Assembly (NCBI RefSeq): GCF_039529775.1
Contig: NZ_BAAANL010000003.1
Span: forward strand, 186,001-250,000
Length of the DNA stretch: 64,000 nt
Reading direction: 5' to 3'
Source: Myceligenerans crystallogenes
GTDB lineage: Bacteria > Actinomycetota > Actinomycetes > Actinomycetales > Cellulomonadaceae
The stretch's first letter is position 1; every line of letters starts with the position of its first letter. The notes beneath the pieces were generated by a model. It worked only from the letters and a program-made list of their open reading frames with translations, searched no databases and had not been told where the DNA came from. The position numbers and the translations under genes are program-made. Below are positions 1-8,385 of the stretch, one piece after another.

Positions 1-1598
1 GTGGTCGCGGCGCCGCGCGACTCGGTGTCGGCGGTCAGCTCGACGAGCCGGGCCAGCGTCCGGGAGGGCCGTCCCGGGACGACGCCGGTCAGGTCGCCCT
101 GCAGCAGGATCTCGTCGACCTCGGCCGGCAGGATCTGGCGCAGCGCACCGGCGAGGTCCTCCTGCTCCACCAGGGCGCGGCCCGGCGGGGCCAGGGCGCC
201 CGCACCCGTGACGCCCAGCGTGGCCGCCTCCGCCAGGAGGCCGTCGATCGCCTCGCGCGGCGGGGCGTTGCGCGGGGACTCCCAGGTGAGGATCGCGGTG
301 ACTTCGTCCGCGGTCAGGGCGTGCTCCGACGCGGCCAGGATCCGCAGCACCGAGGCGCGCAGCCGCGGGACCCAGCCGCGTTCCAGGTCCTCGGACAGCG
401 CCGAGCGCAGCGCGCCGCCGTCGTCCCGCGAACCGACGCGCCACGGCGTGCGGCGCGAGGTCAGCCAGGTGCGCGCGGGTTCGGCCCAGCGGTCGGCGTC
501 CGCCAGCTCGTCCCAGGACGAGTCCACCGGGACGAAGCTCGGCTCCGGTTCGCCGTCGTCCCGCACCAGGCCCGCACCGGCCGCGAGCTCGACGACGAAC
601 GCGGCGCCGTCGTCCCCGCACTCCATGGCCGCCGCGAGGCGCTTCAGGTCGCGCACGCCCAGGCCGCCGTTGCGCAGCACGCGCGGCGGGTCGTCGGACC
701 ACAGGGTGCGCAGCACCGTCAGGCGGCGCACCAGTTCCAGGGCGGCGGCCGCGGACTCGGCGGCGACCGTTGCCGCCGGCACGGCATGCCCGGGCGGTTG
801 CGGGCGGAGCTCGGGTGCGCGGTGGGTGCGGCCGTCCCGCAGCGCGAGGGCGACGTCGCGGGGCAGCAGCACGTGCTGGGCGTCGGCGCGGCTCAGCAGG
901 CTGCTGGTGATCAGGGCGTCGACGGCCTCGCGGTGCCGGGTACCGGCCGCGGGGAGCCGGCCGATCGGGGGACCCCAGGCGAGGGCGTCGAGCACGGCGC
1001 GCTGATCCTTCCTGGCGTGGGCGATCCGCGCCGGCAGGGACTCCGCGTCGGCCGCCGGGTCGCGGCGGGCGGGACCGAGGCCCGCGACGTGCGGGCCCAG
1101 GATCTCGCCGAGACCGGGAGACGGCCGCAGCGCGCCGTCGTCGTCCCAGATCAGGGCCATGGCCAGAACGTTCCCGACGGCCCTGCCGATCGCCTCGGAC
1201 CCGGCGGCCGGCCCCGGCGCCCCGGACGAGCTTTGCTCGACGACCACGAGGTTTCCGTCGAGGGCACTCGGCCGATGCACGGGAAGTTCGTGGTCGCCCA
1301 CCGAACCTCGGGTCGCGGCCCCCAGGAGGACCGGGATGTCCGCTATCGGCTTACCCGGTAGTGCCGTGACCGCCTCGACCACCTGCAGCTCCAGCGCGTT
1401 CACCAGGGTCAGCGCGCGTTCCAGCGAGGTGTGGCTCGACGCGCGGGCCGCCAGCGAGCGGAGCGTGGCCGGAGAGGGCACGGCCAGGTCGCCGCGCGTG
1501 CGCAGCAGCGCGACCAGCGCGGTGTCCGGGCGCTGCCGGAGGTGCCTGGCGAATTCCCAGGTTGCCGTCGCGGGAGCCTCGGGGAGCGATGAGGCCAT
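1..1598 (-). CDS. Helicase-associated (XPB/Ssl2 N-terminal-like) domain protein, 3' end missing
   Basis: The minus strand encodes 532 codons open to the window edge, starting MASSLPEAPATATWEFARHL. It reads as the large actinobacterial protein annotated as helicase-associated or XPB/Ssl2-like N-terminal domain protein: a winged-helix-rich chain with repeated A/L/R segments and no Walker motifs in the visible part. The end of the protein lies outside the window, so its full domain set cannot be seen. It is divergent from the cold-shock gene, an arrangement I recall from other actinobacteria. No Shine-Dalgarno is visible; a TAGCAT box lies 8 nt before the ATG, suggesting a leaderless message. 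The molecular function of this family is not established; a role with nucleic acid is inferred from the domain name only. Confidence 0.72.
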   Translation of the reverse strand, partial: MASSLPEAPATATWEFARHLRQRPDTALVALLRTRGDLAVPSPATLRSLAARASSHTSLERALTLVNALELQVVEAVTALPGKPIADIPVLLGAATRGSVGDHELPVHRPSALDGNLVVVEQSSSGAPGPAAGSEAIGRAVGNVLAMALIWDDDGALRPSPGLGEILGPHVAGLGPARRDPAADAESLPARIAHARKDQRAVLDALAWGPPIGRLPAAGTRHREAVDALITSSLLSRADAQHVLLPRDVALALRDGRTHRAPELRPQPPGHAVPAATVAAESAAAALELVRRLTVLRTLWSDDPPRVLRNGGLGVRDLKRLAAAMECGDDGAAFVVELAAGAGLVRDDGEPEPSFVPVDSSWDELADADRWAEPARTWLTSRRTPWRVGSRDDGGALRSALSEDLERGWVPRLRASVLRILAASEHALTADEVTAILTWESPRNAPPREAIDGLLAEAATLGVTGAGALAPPGRALVEQEDLAGALRQILPAEVDEILLQGDLTGVVPGRPSRTLARLVELTADTESRGAAT

Positions 1599-1606
1599 CG
1601 GCGACA

Positions 1607-1612
1607 ATGCTA
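1607..1612 (-). promoter_or_regulatory. Leaderless -10 box (TAGCAT) of the helicase-associated gene
   Basis: TAGCAT on the minus strand ends 8 nt before the ATG at 1598, with no purine-rich ribosome site between them. This fits the actinobacterial TANNNT -10 placed so that transcription begins at or next to the start codon. Confidence 0.45.
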
Positions 1613-1680
1613 CGGCGTCGCAAAACGCATGCGGCGAACGCGCCCGGGCAATGGAGGCGACGCTTGCGGCACCTGCCCGG

Positions 1681-1686
1681 TAACCT
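1681..1686 (+). promoter_or_regulatory. Possible -10 box (TAACCT) for the cold-shock gene
   Basis: TAACCT lies about 100 nt before the GTG of the cold-shock gene, which would leave a long 5' leader of the kind common for csp genes. No convincing -35 is seen at 17 nt, so the call is weak. Confidence 0.3.
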
Positions 1687-1788
1687 TGTGCACTGGCCCG
1701 TCGTACCCGCAGCGCAGGACCGCGGGGCCACGGCCGCTCATCCGTCACGGCGAGCCTGCGCTCGCCACCCCAGCAGGAGAAGGTTCAG

Positions 1789-2166
1789 GTGCCCACCGGC
1801 AAGGTCAAGTGGTTCGACGCCGATCGCGGCTTCGGTTTCATCGCGGACGACGACGGCAGCGAGGTGTTCCTCCACGCCTCGGCGCTGCCTGCCGGCGTCG
1901 TGCCCAAACAGGGCGCGAAGGTCGAGTTCGGCGTCGCCGACGGCCGCAAGGGCCCGCAGGCGCTGGCCGTCAAGGTGCTGGACGCGCCGGTGCCGTCGGT
2001 CGCCAAGAACAAGCGGACGTCCCCCGATGACATGGCCGTGATCGTGGGCGACCTGCTCAACGTGCTCGACGCCGCGGCTGCCAGCCTGCGCAAGGGGCGG
2101 TACCCCGCCAACTCGGAAAATATCGCGAAGATGCTGCGCAAGGTCGCGGACGACTTCGCCGCGTGA
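1789..2166 (+). CDS. Cold-shock domain protein with C-terminal extension
   Basis: This 125-residue protein begins with a cold-shock domain (residues 1-65) carrying GKVKWFDADRGFGFI and EVFLHASAL, the RNP1- and RNP2-type single-stranded nucleic-acid binding motifs. Classical Csp proteins are about 67 residues; this one adds a helical tail of about 60 residues ending KMLRKVADDFAA. Longer Csp-like proteins of this kind occur in actinobacteria beside the helicase-associated gene. The GTG start is supported by AGGAGAAGG 5 nt upstream. It is expected to act as an RNA chaperone in the cytoplasm. The function of the tail is unknown. Confidence 0.9.
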   Translation: MPTGKVKWFDADRGFGFIADDDGSEVFLHASALPAGVVPKQGAKVEFGVADGRKGPQALAVKVLDAPVPSVAKNKRTSPDDMAVIVGDLLNVLDAAAASLRKGRYPANSENIAKMLRKVADDFAA

Positions 2167-2188
2167 CCGACCACACGTGAGGCCCACA

Positions 2189-3010
2189 GTGACTGCAGCG
2201 ATGACATCGACGACCACCGCACCGGCCGCGGCCGCACCCGTCCGCGGCCTGCGCCGCTTCACCACGCGGACCAGCCGGGACGCCGTGCTGAACGGCGCCG
2301 TCGACCTGGCGCGCGCTGCCGCGGAGGACGTCGCGGACCAGCCGGGCGACGTGGGCGAGCACCTCGGCGCGGGCCTGGACGCGGACCGCGTCGTCTCGCA
2401 CCGCTTCGCGGCGACGATGCGGGGCTACCGGGGCTGGCACTGGACGGTGACGGTCGCGCGCGTGCCGCGGGGCCGCACCGTGACGGTCTCCGAGGTCGAG
2501 CTGCTGCCGGGCGACGAGGCGATCCTCGCCCCGGCCTGGGTTCCCTGGGAGGAGCGGCTGCGCCCCGGCGACATCGGCCCGGGCGACACGCTCCCGTTCC
2601 GCGCGGACGACCCGCGCCTGGAGCCGGGGTACGTGCCCACCGGCGACCCCGAGGTCGACGAGGTCGCGATCGACGAGCTGGCGCTCGCCCGCGCGCGCGT
2701 GCTGTCCCCGCAGGGCCGCGACGAGGCGGCGGAACGCTGGTACCGCGGGTCACGGGGGCCGACGTCGGCGGGCGCGGTGGCCTCGGCCTCGGAGTGCCTG
2801 AGCTGCGGCTTCCTCATCCCGCTCGCGGGCCCGATGGGCCAGCTGTTCGGCGTCTGCGCCAACGAGTGGTCGCCCGACGACGGCAAGGTGGTCTCCCTCG
2901 ACCACGGCTGCGGCGCCCACTCGGAGACGGACGTCGAGGCTCGCCCGAGCGACTGGCCGGAGGCGTCCCCGCTGCTGGACGACGACGCGGTGGACCAGCT
3001 GGATTCCTGA
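2189..3010 (+). CDS. DUF3027 domain-containing protein
   Basis: The 273-residue product matches the actinobacterial DUF3027 family in its run RGYRGWHWTVTVARVPRGR and in PGDEAILAPAWVPWEERLRP. A CxxC pair (ECLSCGF) and a later NEWSPDDG stretch in the C-terminal half could be a small metal site. GTG at 2189 is preferred because GAGG stands 6 nt before it; GTG at 2177 and ATG at 2201 are in frame. It follows the cold-shock gene by about 20 nt and is probably cotranscribed with it. Its biochemical role is unknown. Confidence 0.8.
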   Translation: MTAAMTSTTTAPAAAAPVRGLRRFTTRTSRDAVLNGAVDLARAAAEDVADQPGDVGEHLGAGLDADRVVSHRFAATMRGYRGWHWTVTVARVPRGRTVTVSEVELLPGDEAILAPAWVPWEERLRPGDIGPGDTLPFRADDPRLEPGYVPTGDPEVDEVAIDELALARARVLSPQGRDEAAERWYRGSRGPTSAGAVASASECLSCGFLIPLAGPMGQLFGVCANEWSPDDGKVVSLDHGCGAHSETDVEARPSDWPEASPLLDDDAVDQLDS

Positions 3011-3035
3011 CCGCGGCCGCCGGCGGTCGCCGGGT

Positions 3036-3269
3036 TCAGCGGCGGCGGGCCCAGAGCAGGCCCGGGAGGCCCAGGGCCAGGCCCACGGCGCAGATCGCCG
3101 CCGAGGTCCACGGCCAGAGGCCCGTCCAGCTCAGGACGACGGCGAGGATCAGTCCCAGCGCCCAGGACGCCATGCCGTACAGCATGACGCGCACCAGGTC
3201 GGCACGCGGTGCCGGCGGGCTGGGGCGGCGGCGTTCGGGGTGCGCCAGCAGTTCGATGATGGTGGGCAC
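3036..3269 (-). CDS. DUF2530 small membrane protein
   Basis: This 77-residue protein has a short polar N-terminus and two hydrophobic segments (about residues 28-46 and 52-70) ending in WARRR, so it should be a hairpin in the membrane. It fits the DUF2530 family, which often sits near DUF3027 genes in actinobacteria. The GTG start has a TACACT -10 six nt upstream, inside the last codons of the phosphatase gene, so it may have its own leaderless promoter as well as readthrough from upstream. Function unknown. Confidence 0.65.
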   Translation of the reverse strand: MPTIIELLAHPERRRPSPPAPRADLVRVMLYGMASWALGLILAVVLSWTGLWPWTSAAICAVGLALGLPGLLWARRR

Positions 3270-3273
3270 GAGT

Positions 3274-3837
3274 TCAGTGTAGGGAGATCGCCCGGAACAC
3301 CGGCGCGAGGGCTCCGGTGATCTCGTCGAAGGACGTGCGAAAGGTCTCGTCGGAGCGCCCGTAGGGGTCGACGACGTCGTCGGCGTGGCGGCGCCCCGCG
3401 TGCCGGGGGCGCTGCGCCAGGGCCAGGGGGAGGAGCGCGGCGAGGCGGGCGGCGTCGTCGGGCAGCGTGGCGGGGTCGACGGCGCCCGGCGGGATCGTGC
3501 CGACCAGCCGGCCGAACTCGCGCAGGGTGAGGGTGCGCCGCACGGCGGCGGGCACCTCCTCGACCACCCAGGCCCGGTGCCGCGTGGTGAGGGCCAGGAC
3601 GAGGTCCGCCTCGCGGATCAGCCCGGCGGTCGCCTGGCGCGCGGCGAATCCCGTGACGTCGGCTCCCGCCGCGATGAGCAGCCGTGCCATCTGGCCGGCG
3701 ACGGGATGTCCCACGAGGGCTCCGGTACCGGCGCTGGAGATCCGGACGGAATCATCGAGACGGGCCCTGAGCAAGGCTTCGGCGGCGGGCGAACGGCAGA
3801 TGTTTCCGGTGCAGACGGTGAGTACGTTGTACGGCAT
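3274..3837 (-). CDS. Low-molecular-weight protein tyrosine phosphatase
   Basis: The protein of 187 residues opens with the LMW-PTP P-loop CTGNICRSPAAE: nucleophile Cys9, Arg15 and the following Ser are all present (CX5R-S). The general acid is in VVDPYGRSDETF. A Wzb/Ptp-type enzyme would dephosphorylate the tyrosine-rich tail of the BY-kinase encoded at 10470-11939, so its place at the edge of the polysaccharide locus makes sense. It is slightly longer than the usual 145-160 residues because of an Arg/His-rich stretch before the acid loop. It diverges from the DUF4012 gene. Confidence 0.9.
   Translation of the reverse strand: MPYNVLTVCTGNICRSPAAEALLRARLDDSVRISSAGTGALVGHPVAGQMARLLIAAGADVTGFAARQATAGLIREADLVLALTTRHRAWVVEEVPAAVRRTLTLREFGRLVGTIPPGAVDPATLPDDAARLAALLPLALAQRPRHAGRRHADDVVDPYGRSDETFRTSFDEITGALAPVFRAISLH
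3276..3281 (-). promoter_or_regulatory. Leaderless -10 box (TACACT) of the DUF2530 gene
   Basis: TACACT on the minus strand lies 6 nt before the GTG at 3269 and overlaps the end of the upstream phosphatase gene. Transcription would begin at the start codon. Confidence 0.4.
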
Positions 3838-4009
3838 ATTCCGCGGACCTATTCCTTGGCTCGGATCTCGTGGGGATATCAGGGCTTATCACGGTTGCGC
3901 AGGACCGCGGGCGGACCCAGAGGTAACCTACCGCGTATTGCGGCATTCTACTGGAGATATCCGCCTGAATGCCTGGATCTGGATGTCTGAATTTCGGTCA
4001 GGGGGACCA

Positions 4010-5959
4010 GTGACACATCCGGGATGGGGCGAGAAATGGGCGGAGACGCCCGCGCTCACCGTGGAGGAGCCGGAGCCGGGAGAAACGGCCGGGCCGGAAC
4101 CGCTGGATCCGGGGCCCGACGGTTACCGGCGTCCGCCGTCGGACCGGAACTGGGTGCGGCCGCCGCGGGAACGCGTGCCGTTCTGGACGCAGCGGCGCCG
4201 CACGGCGCTGCGCGCCGCCCTCTGGGCGATCGCGGCGCTCGCGCTGCTCCTCGGGCTCGTCGTCGCGTGGGTGGTGTACGACGCCGTGCGGGCGCGGGCC
4301 GCGCTGGCCGACGCCGCCCGCGGGGTCGCCGCGTTGCAGGCGGACGCCCTGGAGGGGCGGGTCGCGAATCTCGACGAGCGGGTCGCGCGCCTGCGCGAGG
4401 ACGCCCGGGCCGCGCACGACGCGACCCACGGGCCGCACTGGTCGCTGGCCCGGGAGCTGCCCGTGGCCGGGCCGAGCGTGGTGGCGATCTCGACCCTGAC
4501 CGAGGTGGTCGACGAGCTCGCGCGCGGGCCGCTGCCGGAGCTGGCGCGGAGCGTGGAGCTCACGGATCCGGCGGCGTTCGCGCCGGTCGACGGGCGGGTC
4601 GACCTCGCCCCGCTGGAGAAGGTTGCCCCCGACGTCGTGCGCGCGGACGAGTCCGTGGGCCTGGCGGCCCAGCGCGTCGCCCGGCTCGACGGGCAGATGC
4701 TGCCGCAGGTCCGGGACGCCGTCGGCCGGCTCGGCGCGCAGCTCCAGAGCCTCCGGGCGACGACGGCGACCGCCGCGCGGGCCGCGGACGTGCTGCCGGT
4801 GATGCTCGGTTCCGAGGGCCCGCGCGACTACCTGGTGCTGGTGCAGAACCCCGCCGAACCCCGCGCGCTCGGCGGGATCCCGGGCACCGTGCTCCAGCTG
4901 CGCGCCGACGAGGGCAAGGTGACCCTGACCGGCCAGATGTCCGGCGGCATGATGGGCAACTACAAGGAGCCGGTGCTGCCGCTGACCCAGGACGAGCGCG
5001 TCATGTTCGGGCGGCAGGACGAGCTCGCGCGGTGGATGCAGAACGTCACCCTCACCCCTGATTTCCCGCGCGCCGCCGAGCTGGCCCGGGAGATGTGGCG
5101 GCTGGAGACCGGCAAGGAGGTCGACGGCGTGCTCACCGCCGACCCCGTCACCCTGGAGGCGCTGCTGCGCGGCGGCGGCCCGGTGTACGTGGACGAGGGG
5201 CGGGTGGAGCCGGGGGATCTCTCGGAGTACCTGCTCAACGGGGTCTACCTGGAGCACGAGGACCCTGCCACGCAGGACGCGATCTTCGCGGGCGTGGCGG
5301 AGCAGGCCTTCGCCCGGCTGTCGGCCGGGCGCGGCGGCGAGCGGAACATGATCGAGGCGCTCGTCGTGGCCGCGCGACAGGGGCGCCTGCTGGTGTGGTC
5401 CGGCGACGAGGCGGTCAACCGCCGGCTCGAGGGCACGGCGCTCGACGGCTCCCTGAGCGGCGTGCGCGGGGACTCCCCCGTGGTGGGCGTGTTCACGCAG
5501 GGGATCAACATGGCCAAGATCGCCTATTACCTCGACACGGCGGTGGACGTGCGGGTGATCGGGGAACGCCCCGACGGATCGCGGGAACTGGCGGTGACCG
5601 TCGGGTACACGTCGAAGGTGCCCGAGGACCAGGTCGCGACGATGCCGGAACGCCTTCTCGGGTACGGCGAGGAGAATCCCGGGCAGATACGGCTGCGGTC
5701 ATTGGTGTACGCGCCGGCGGGCGGTTGGATAACCGGCGCGGAAATGGACGGGAAAGAAACTGGACTAACCCCGAAGAAGCAGGGCGAACTCTCGGTCGCA
5801 TCGCGTGACATCAAACTTTCACCCGGCGCGACAGCCTCTGTGACCTATGTAATGATCACCGGGAAGCATCAGTCCGGAGATGTCATTCTTCGTGTAACTC
5901 CAGGCCCAAGGCCCGCTGATATCACGATCTCCGACGCGGATCCGGCCAATGCTGAATGA
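4010..5959 (+). CDS. DUF4012 membrane-anchored extracellular protein
   Basis: The 649-residue product has a proline/glutamate-rich N-terminus, one transmembrane segment (about residues 67-90, AIAALALLLGLVVAW) and a long extracytoplasmic part with a coiled-coil-like stretch. The DUF4012 domain begins near residue 264 (LVLVQNPAEPRALGGIPG). The GTG at 4010 is chosen because the frame upstream is non-coding in character and a GGGGGA element precedes it. DUF4012 proteins recur in actinobacterial polysaccharide loci, but their activity is not known. A role at the cell surface in glycan handling is an inference from context. It ends only about 100 nt before the LAxTG protein. Confidence 0.82.
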   Translation: MTHPGWGEKWAETPALTVEEPEPGETAGPEPLDPGPDGYRRPPSDRNWVRPPRERVPFWTQRRRTALRAALWAIAALALLLGLVVAWVVYDAVRARAALADAARGVAALQADALEGRVANLDERVARLREDARAAHDATHGPHWSLARELPVAGPSVVAISTLTEVVDELARGPLPELARSVELTDPAAFAPVDGRVDLAPLEKVAPDVVRADESVGLAAQRVARLDGQMLPQVRDAVGRLGAQLQSLRATTATAARAADVLPVMLGSEGPRDYLVLVQNPAEPRALGGIPGTVLQLRADEGKVTLTGQMSGGMMGNYKEPVLPLTQDERVMFGRQDELARWMQNVTLTPDFPRAAELAREMWRLETGKEVDGVLTADPVTLEALLRGGGPVYVDEGRVEPGDLSEYLLNGVYLEHEDPATQDAIFAGVAEQAFARLSAGRGGERNMIEALVVAARQGRLLVWSGDEAVNRRLEGTALDGSLSGVRGDSPVVGVFTQGINMAKIAYYLDTAVDVRVIGERPDGSRELAVTVGYTSKVPEDQVATMPERLLGYGEENPGQIRLRSLVYAPAGGWITGAEMDGKETGLTPKKQGELSVASRDIKLSPGATASVTYVMITGKHQSGDVILRVTPGPRPADITISDADPANAE

Positions 5960-6057
5960 GGTCATTCGGGCTCCGGCAGGGACTGAGGCGCCGGGGTCCG
6001 AAGTCAGGTGCCGAGCGCACCTTCACGCAGCAGAACGCAATTACAGGGGAAATCACA

Positions 6058-6594
6058 ATGCTTCGACGCATTATCGCCGCTGCCTTCGCGCTCGCGGCCC
6101 TGATCATGCCCGTCGGCGCGACCAGCGCTGTCGCAGACCAATACGGACCGGACGAGTTCCCGTGCACCATCGAGCTCCAGGACGGGGTCGTCACCGAAGG
6201 TGAGACCGTGCACGTGGAGGTGTGGTGCGCCATCGCCAGCACCGGCACCATCGTGGTCACCGACGAGGACGGCGACGTCGTGGACAGCGAGGAGGTGACG
6301 GTCGGTGCCGGGGAGACCGTCATGTTCACCATCACGGACCTGCCTCCGGGTGACTACACCATCTCGTTCTGCGACGCCGACGGCGAAGAACTCGCCGAGT
6401 CCGCGTCGCTGACGGTCCTGCCCGCCGCGGTGCCGGGCGACGACGGCGACGACGACCCGGTCGTCCCGGACGACGACGGTGACCTCGCGGCCACCGGTCC
6501 GACGAGCCTGCCGTACCTGGCCACCGCCGGTGCGCTCCTGCTCGCCGGCATCGCTGCTCTCGTCGTGACCCGCCGGGCACGCAGCCAGGCCTGA
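6058..6594 (+). CDS. Secreted cell-wall protein with LAxTG sorting signal
   Basis: This 178-residue protein has a signal peptide (RRIIAAAFALAALIMP, cleavage near ATSAVA), a single acidic beta-rich domain of about 100 residues with one Cys pair, an aspartate-rich spacer, and a C-terminal LAATG motif followed by a hydrophobic stretch and RRARSQA. LAxTG is the sorting signal of class E sortases in high-GC Gram-positives, so the mature protein should be linked to peptidoglycan. No sortase gene is in the window. ATG at 6058 follows AGGGGAAA. The middle domain is not recognised. It may form a pair with the DUF4012 protein. Confidence 0.78.
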   Translation: MLRRIIAAAFALAALIMPVGATSAVADQYGPDEFPCTIELQDGVVTEGETVHVEVWCAIASTGTIVVTDEDGDVVDSEEVTVGAGETVMFTITDLPPGDYTISFCDADGEELAESASLTVLPAAVPGDDGDDDPVVPDDDGDLAATGPTSLPYLATAGALLLAGIAALVVTRRARSQA

Positions 6595-6613
6595 ACCGAC
6601 CGAAGGCCGCGGT

Positions 6614-6698
6614 GGTCCCTGGGACCGCCCGGCTGATCCGACGAGTAACTCACCGGGCCGTGCGCGGTCGGTGGTCATCCTGCCAGGACCACCGACCG
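6614..6698 (+). terminator. Two hairpins after the LAxTG gene
   Basis: A 13-nt dyad (GGTCCCTGGGACC, 6614-6626) begins 20 nt after the stop codon and is followed by a perfect 12-bp stem (6665-6676 with 6687-6698, 10-nt loop). There is no U tract. They may terminate or attenuate transcription before the sugar-phosphate transferase gene. Confidence 0.5.
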
Positions 6699-6762
6699 GG
6701 CATGGCCCGGTGGACGTGACGTCGACGACTTCGAACTCGCAGGAAGGTTCCGGGGAAAGACC

Positions 6763-8316
6763 GTGACGATCGACAGAGACGTGGCCGAGGTCTCCGATCT
6801 GGATCGCGACGCCGAGGTCCTGGAAGAGCAGTTCTCCGGGCCGCCGCCGCGCACGAGGGAGACGGACCGCTTCCACGTCGACATCCCGCGTCCGCGCCGC
6901 GGGGCCGCGGCCCGCTGGCAGGACGGCCTGAACACCCGCGCGCTCGTGCACGACCTCGTCGCCGTCGGCCTCGGCGTCGGGCTCGGCTACTTCCTCCGGT
7001 TCGACCGGGCGGTCGAGGTCGACCTGCTGGAACCGCGCGGCGGCCTCTACGTGCTCCTGAGCGTCGTGCTGGTCGAGGCCTGGGTGCTGGCCCTCGGGCT
7101 CGCGGGCTCGCGCCGGCCCGAGGTGCTCGGGTCGGGACGCGAGGAGTACGTGCGCGCGGCGCGCGCGTCGCTCGCGCTCTTCGGCCTGGTGGCCGTGATC
7201 TGCTTCCTCGCCAAGTTCGACCTCGCCCGCTCCTACGTGGCCGTCACCCTGCCCGTCGGCCTCGTGCTGGTGCTGCTGGGCCGCTGGCTGCTGCAGCGCC
7301 GCCTGCACGAGATGCGGCGCCGCGGCGAGTGCCGCCGCCGCACCGTGCTGGCCGGATCCCACGAGGCGGTCCGGGACCTGGGCCGCCGCATCGAGCGCGC
7401 GCACCACGCCGGTTTCGAGGTCATCGGCGTCTGCGTGCGCGGCGGGCCCGGAACGCCCTCGCCGGTCGACGGTGTACCGGTGCTCGGCGAGGTCGGCCAG
7501 GCCGCCGACGTCGCGGCGAGCGTGGACGCCGACGTCGTCGCCGTGACCGCCCACGAGGAGGCGACGCCCGCCTCCCTCAAGCAGCTCGCCTGGGACCTGG
7601 AGCCCACCGGCGCGAAGCTCGTCGTCGTCCCCGGGCTGGCCGACGTCGCCGCGCCACGCCTCGTCGTCACGCCGCTCGACGGCGTGCCCGTGCTCCAGGT
7701 GTCCCACCCCGGGTACACCGGGTTGCAGCACGTCGCCAAGCGCGCCTTCGACGTCGTCGGCTCCCTCACGATCCTGACGGTGGCCCTGCTGCCCCTGGTG
7801 ATCTGCGCCGTGCTGGTGAAGGCGACCTCGCGCGGGCCCGTGTTCTTCACCCAGCAGCGCGTCGGCCTGAACGGCGAGCTGTTCACCCTGTACAAGTTCC
7901 GCTCGATGCGGCAGGGCGCCGAGGCGGAGCTCGTCGCCGCGCTGGGCGGCGAGGTCGGCGCCTTCTACAAGCCGCGCGACGACCCGCGCGTGACGGCGGT
8001 CGGGCGGGTGCTGCGCAAGTACTCGATCGACGAGTTCCCGCAGCTCCTCAACGTCCTCAAGGGGGACATGAGCCTCGTCGGGCCGCGCCCGCAGATCGCC
8101 GACGAGGTACGGCACTACGACGACATGTGGAAGCGGCGCCTGTTCGTCAAGCCCGGGATGACCGGGCTGTGGCAGGTCAGCGGGCGCAACGACCTCCCCG
8201 TCGACCAGAGCGTCCGGCTGGACCTGTACTACGTCGAGAACTGGTCCCTGCTCGGGGACGTGGGGATCCTGCTGCGCACCGCGCGCGAGGTCGTCATGCC
8301 CAGCGGGGCGTACTGA
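6763..8316 (+). CDS. Polyprenyl-phosphate sugar-1-phosphate transferase (initiating glycosyltransferase)
   Basis: The 517-residue protein has a cytoplasmic N-terminus, four or five membrane segments, a nucleotide-binding-like middle domain and a C-terminal bacterial sugar transferase domain from about residue 326. The last carries the family motifs YKFRSM, KYSIDEFPQLLNVL, MSLVGPRP and KPGMTGLWQVSGR. Such WbaP/WcaJ-type enzymes move a hexose-1-phosphate from a UDP-sugar onto undecaprenyl phosphate and start repeat-unit assembly. GTG 6763 is preceded by a GGGGAAAG element. It heads a same-strand run with two GT2 genes, the BY-kinase and a sulfotransferase. Which sugar it uses cannot be read from sequence. 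Confidence 0.93.
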   Translation: MTIDRDVAEVSDLDRDAEVLEEQFSGPPPRTRETDRFHVDIPRPRRGAAARWQDGLNTRALVHDLVAVGLGVGLGYFLRFDRAVEVDLLEPRGGLYVLLSVVLVEAWVLALGLAGSRRPEVLGSGREEYVRAARASLALFGLVAVICFLAKFDLARSYVAVTLPVGLVLVLLGRWLLQRRLHEMRRRGECRRRTVLAGSHEAVRDLGRRIERAHHAGFEVIGVCVRGGPGTPSPVDGVPVLGEVGQAADVAASVDADVVAVTAHEEATPASLKQLAWDLEPTGAKLVVVPGLADVAAPRLVVTPLDGVPVLQVSHPGYTGLQHVAKRAFDVVGSLTILTVALLPLVICAVLVKATSRGPVFFTQQRVGLNGELFTLYKFRSMRQGAEAELVAALGGEVGAFYKPRDDPRVTAVGRVLRKYSIDEFPQLLNVLKGDMSLVGPRPQIADEVRHYDDMWKRRLFVKPGMTGLWQVSGRNDLPVDQSVRLDLYYVENWSLLGDVGILLRTAREVVMPSGAY

Positions 8317-8385
8317 CCCCACCCGGCCGCCGTCCCGCCGGGACCCGCACGACGACCGTCACATCCGGAACCAAGGAGAACCTCA

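Noticed and set aside
1..1005. Long open frame on the plus strand at the window start
   Set aside because: Its composition is that of an antisense frame; the minus strand gives a coherent helicase-associated protein over the same bases.
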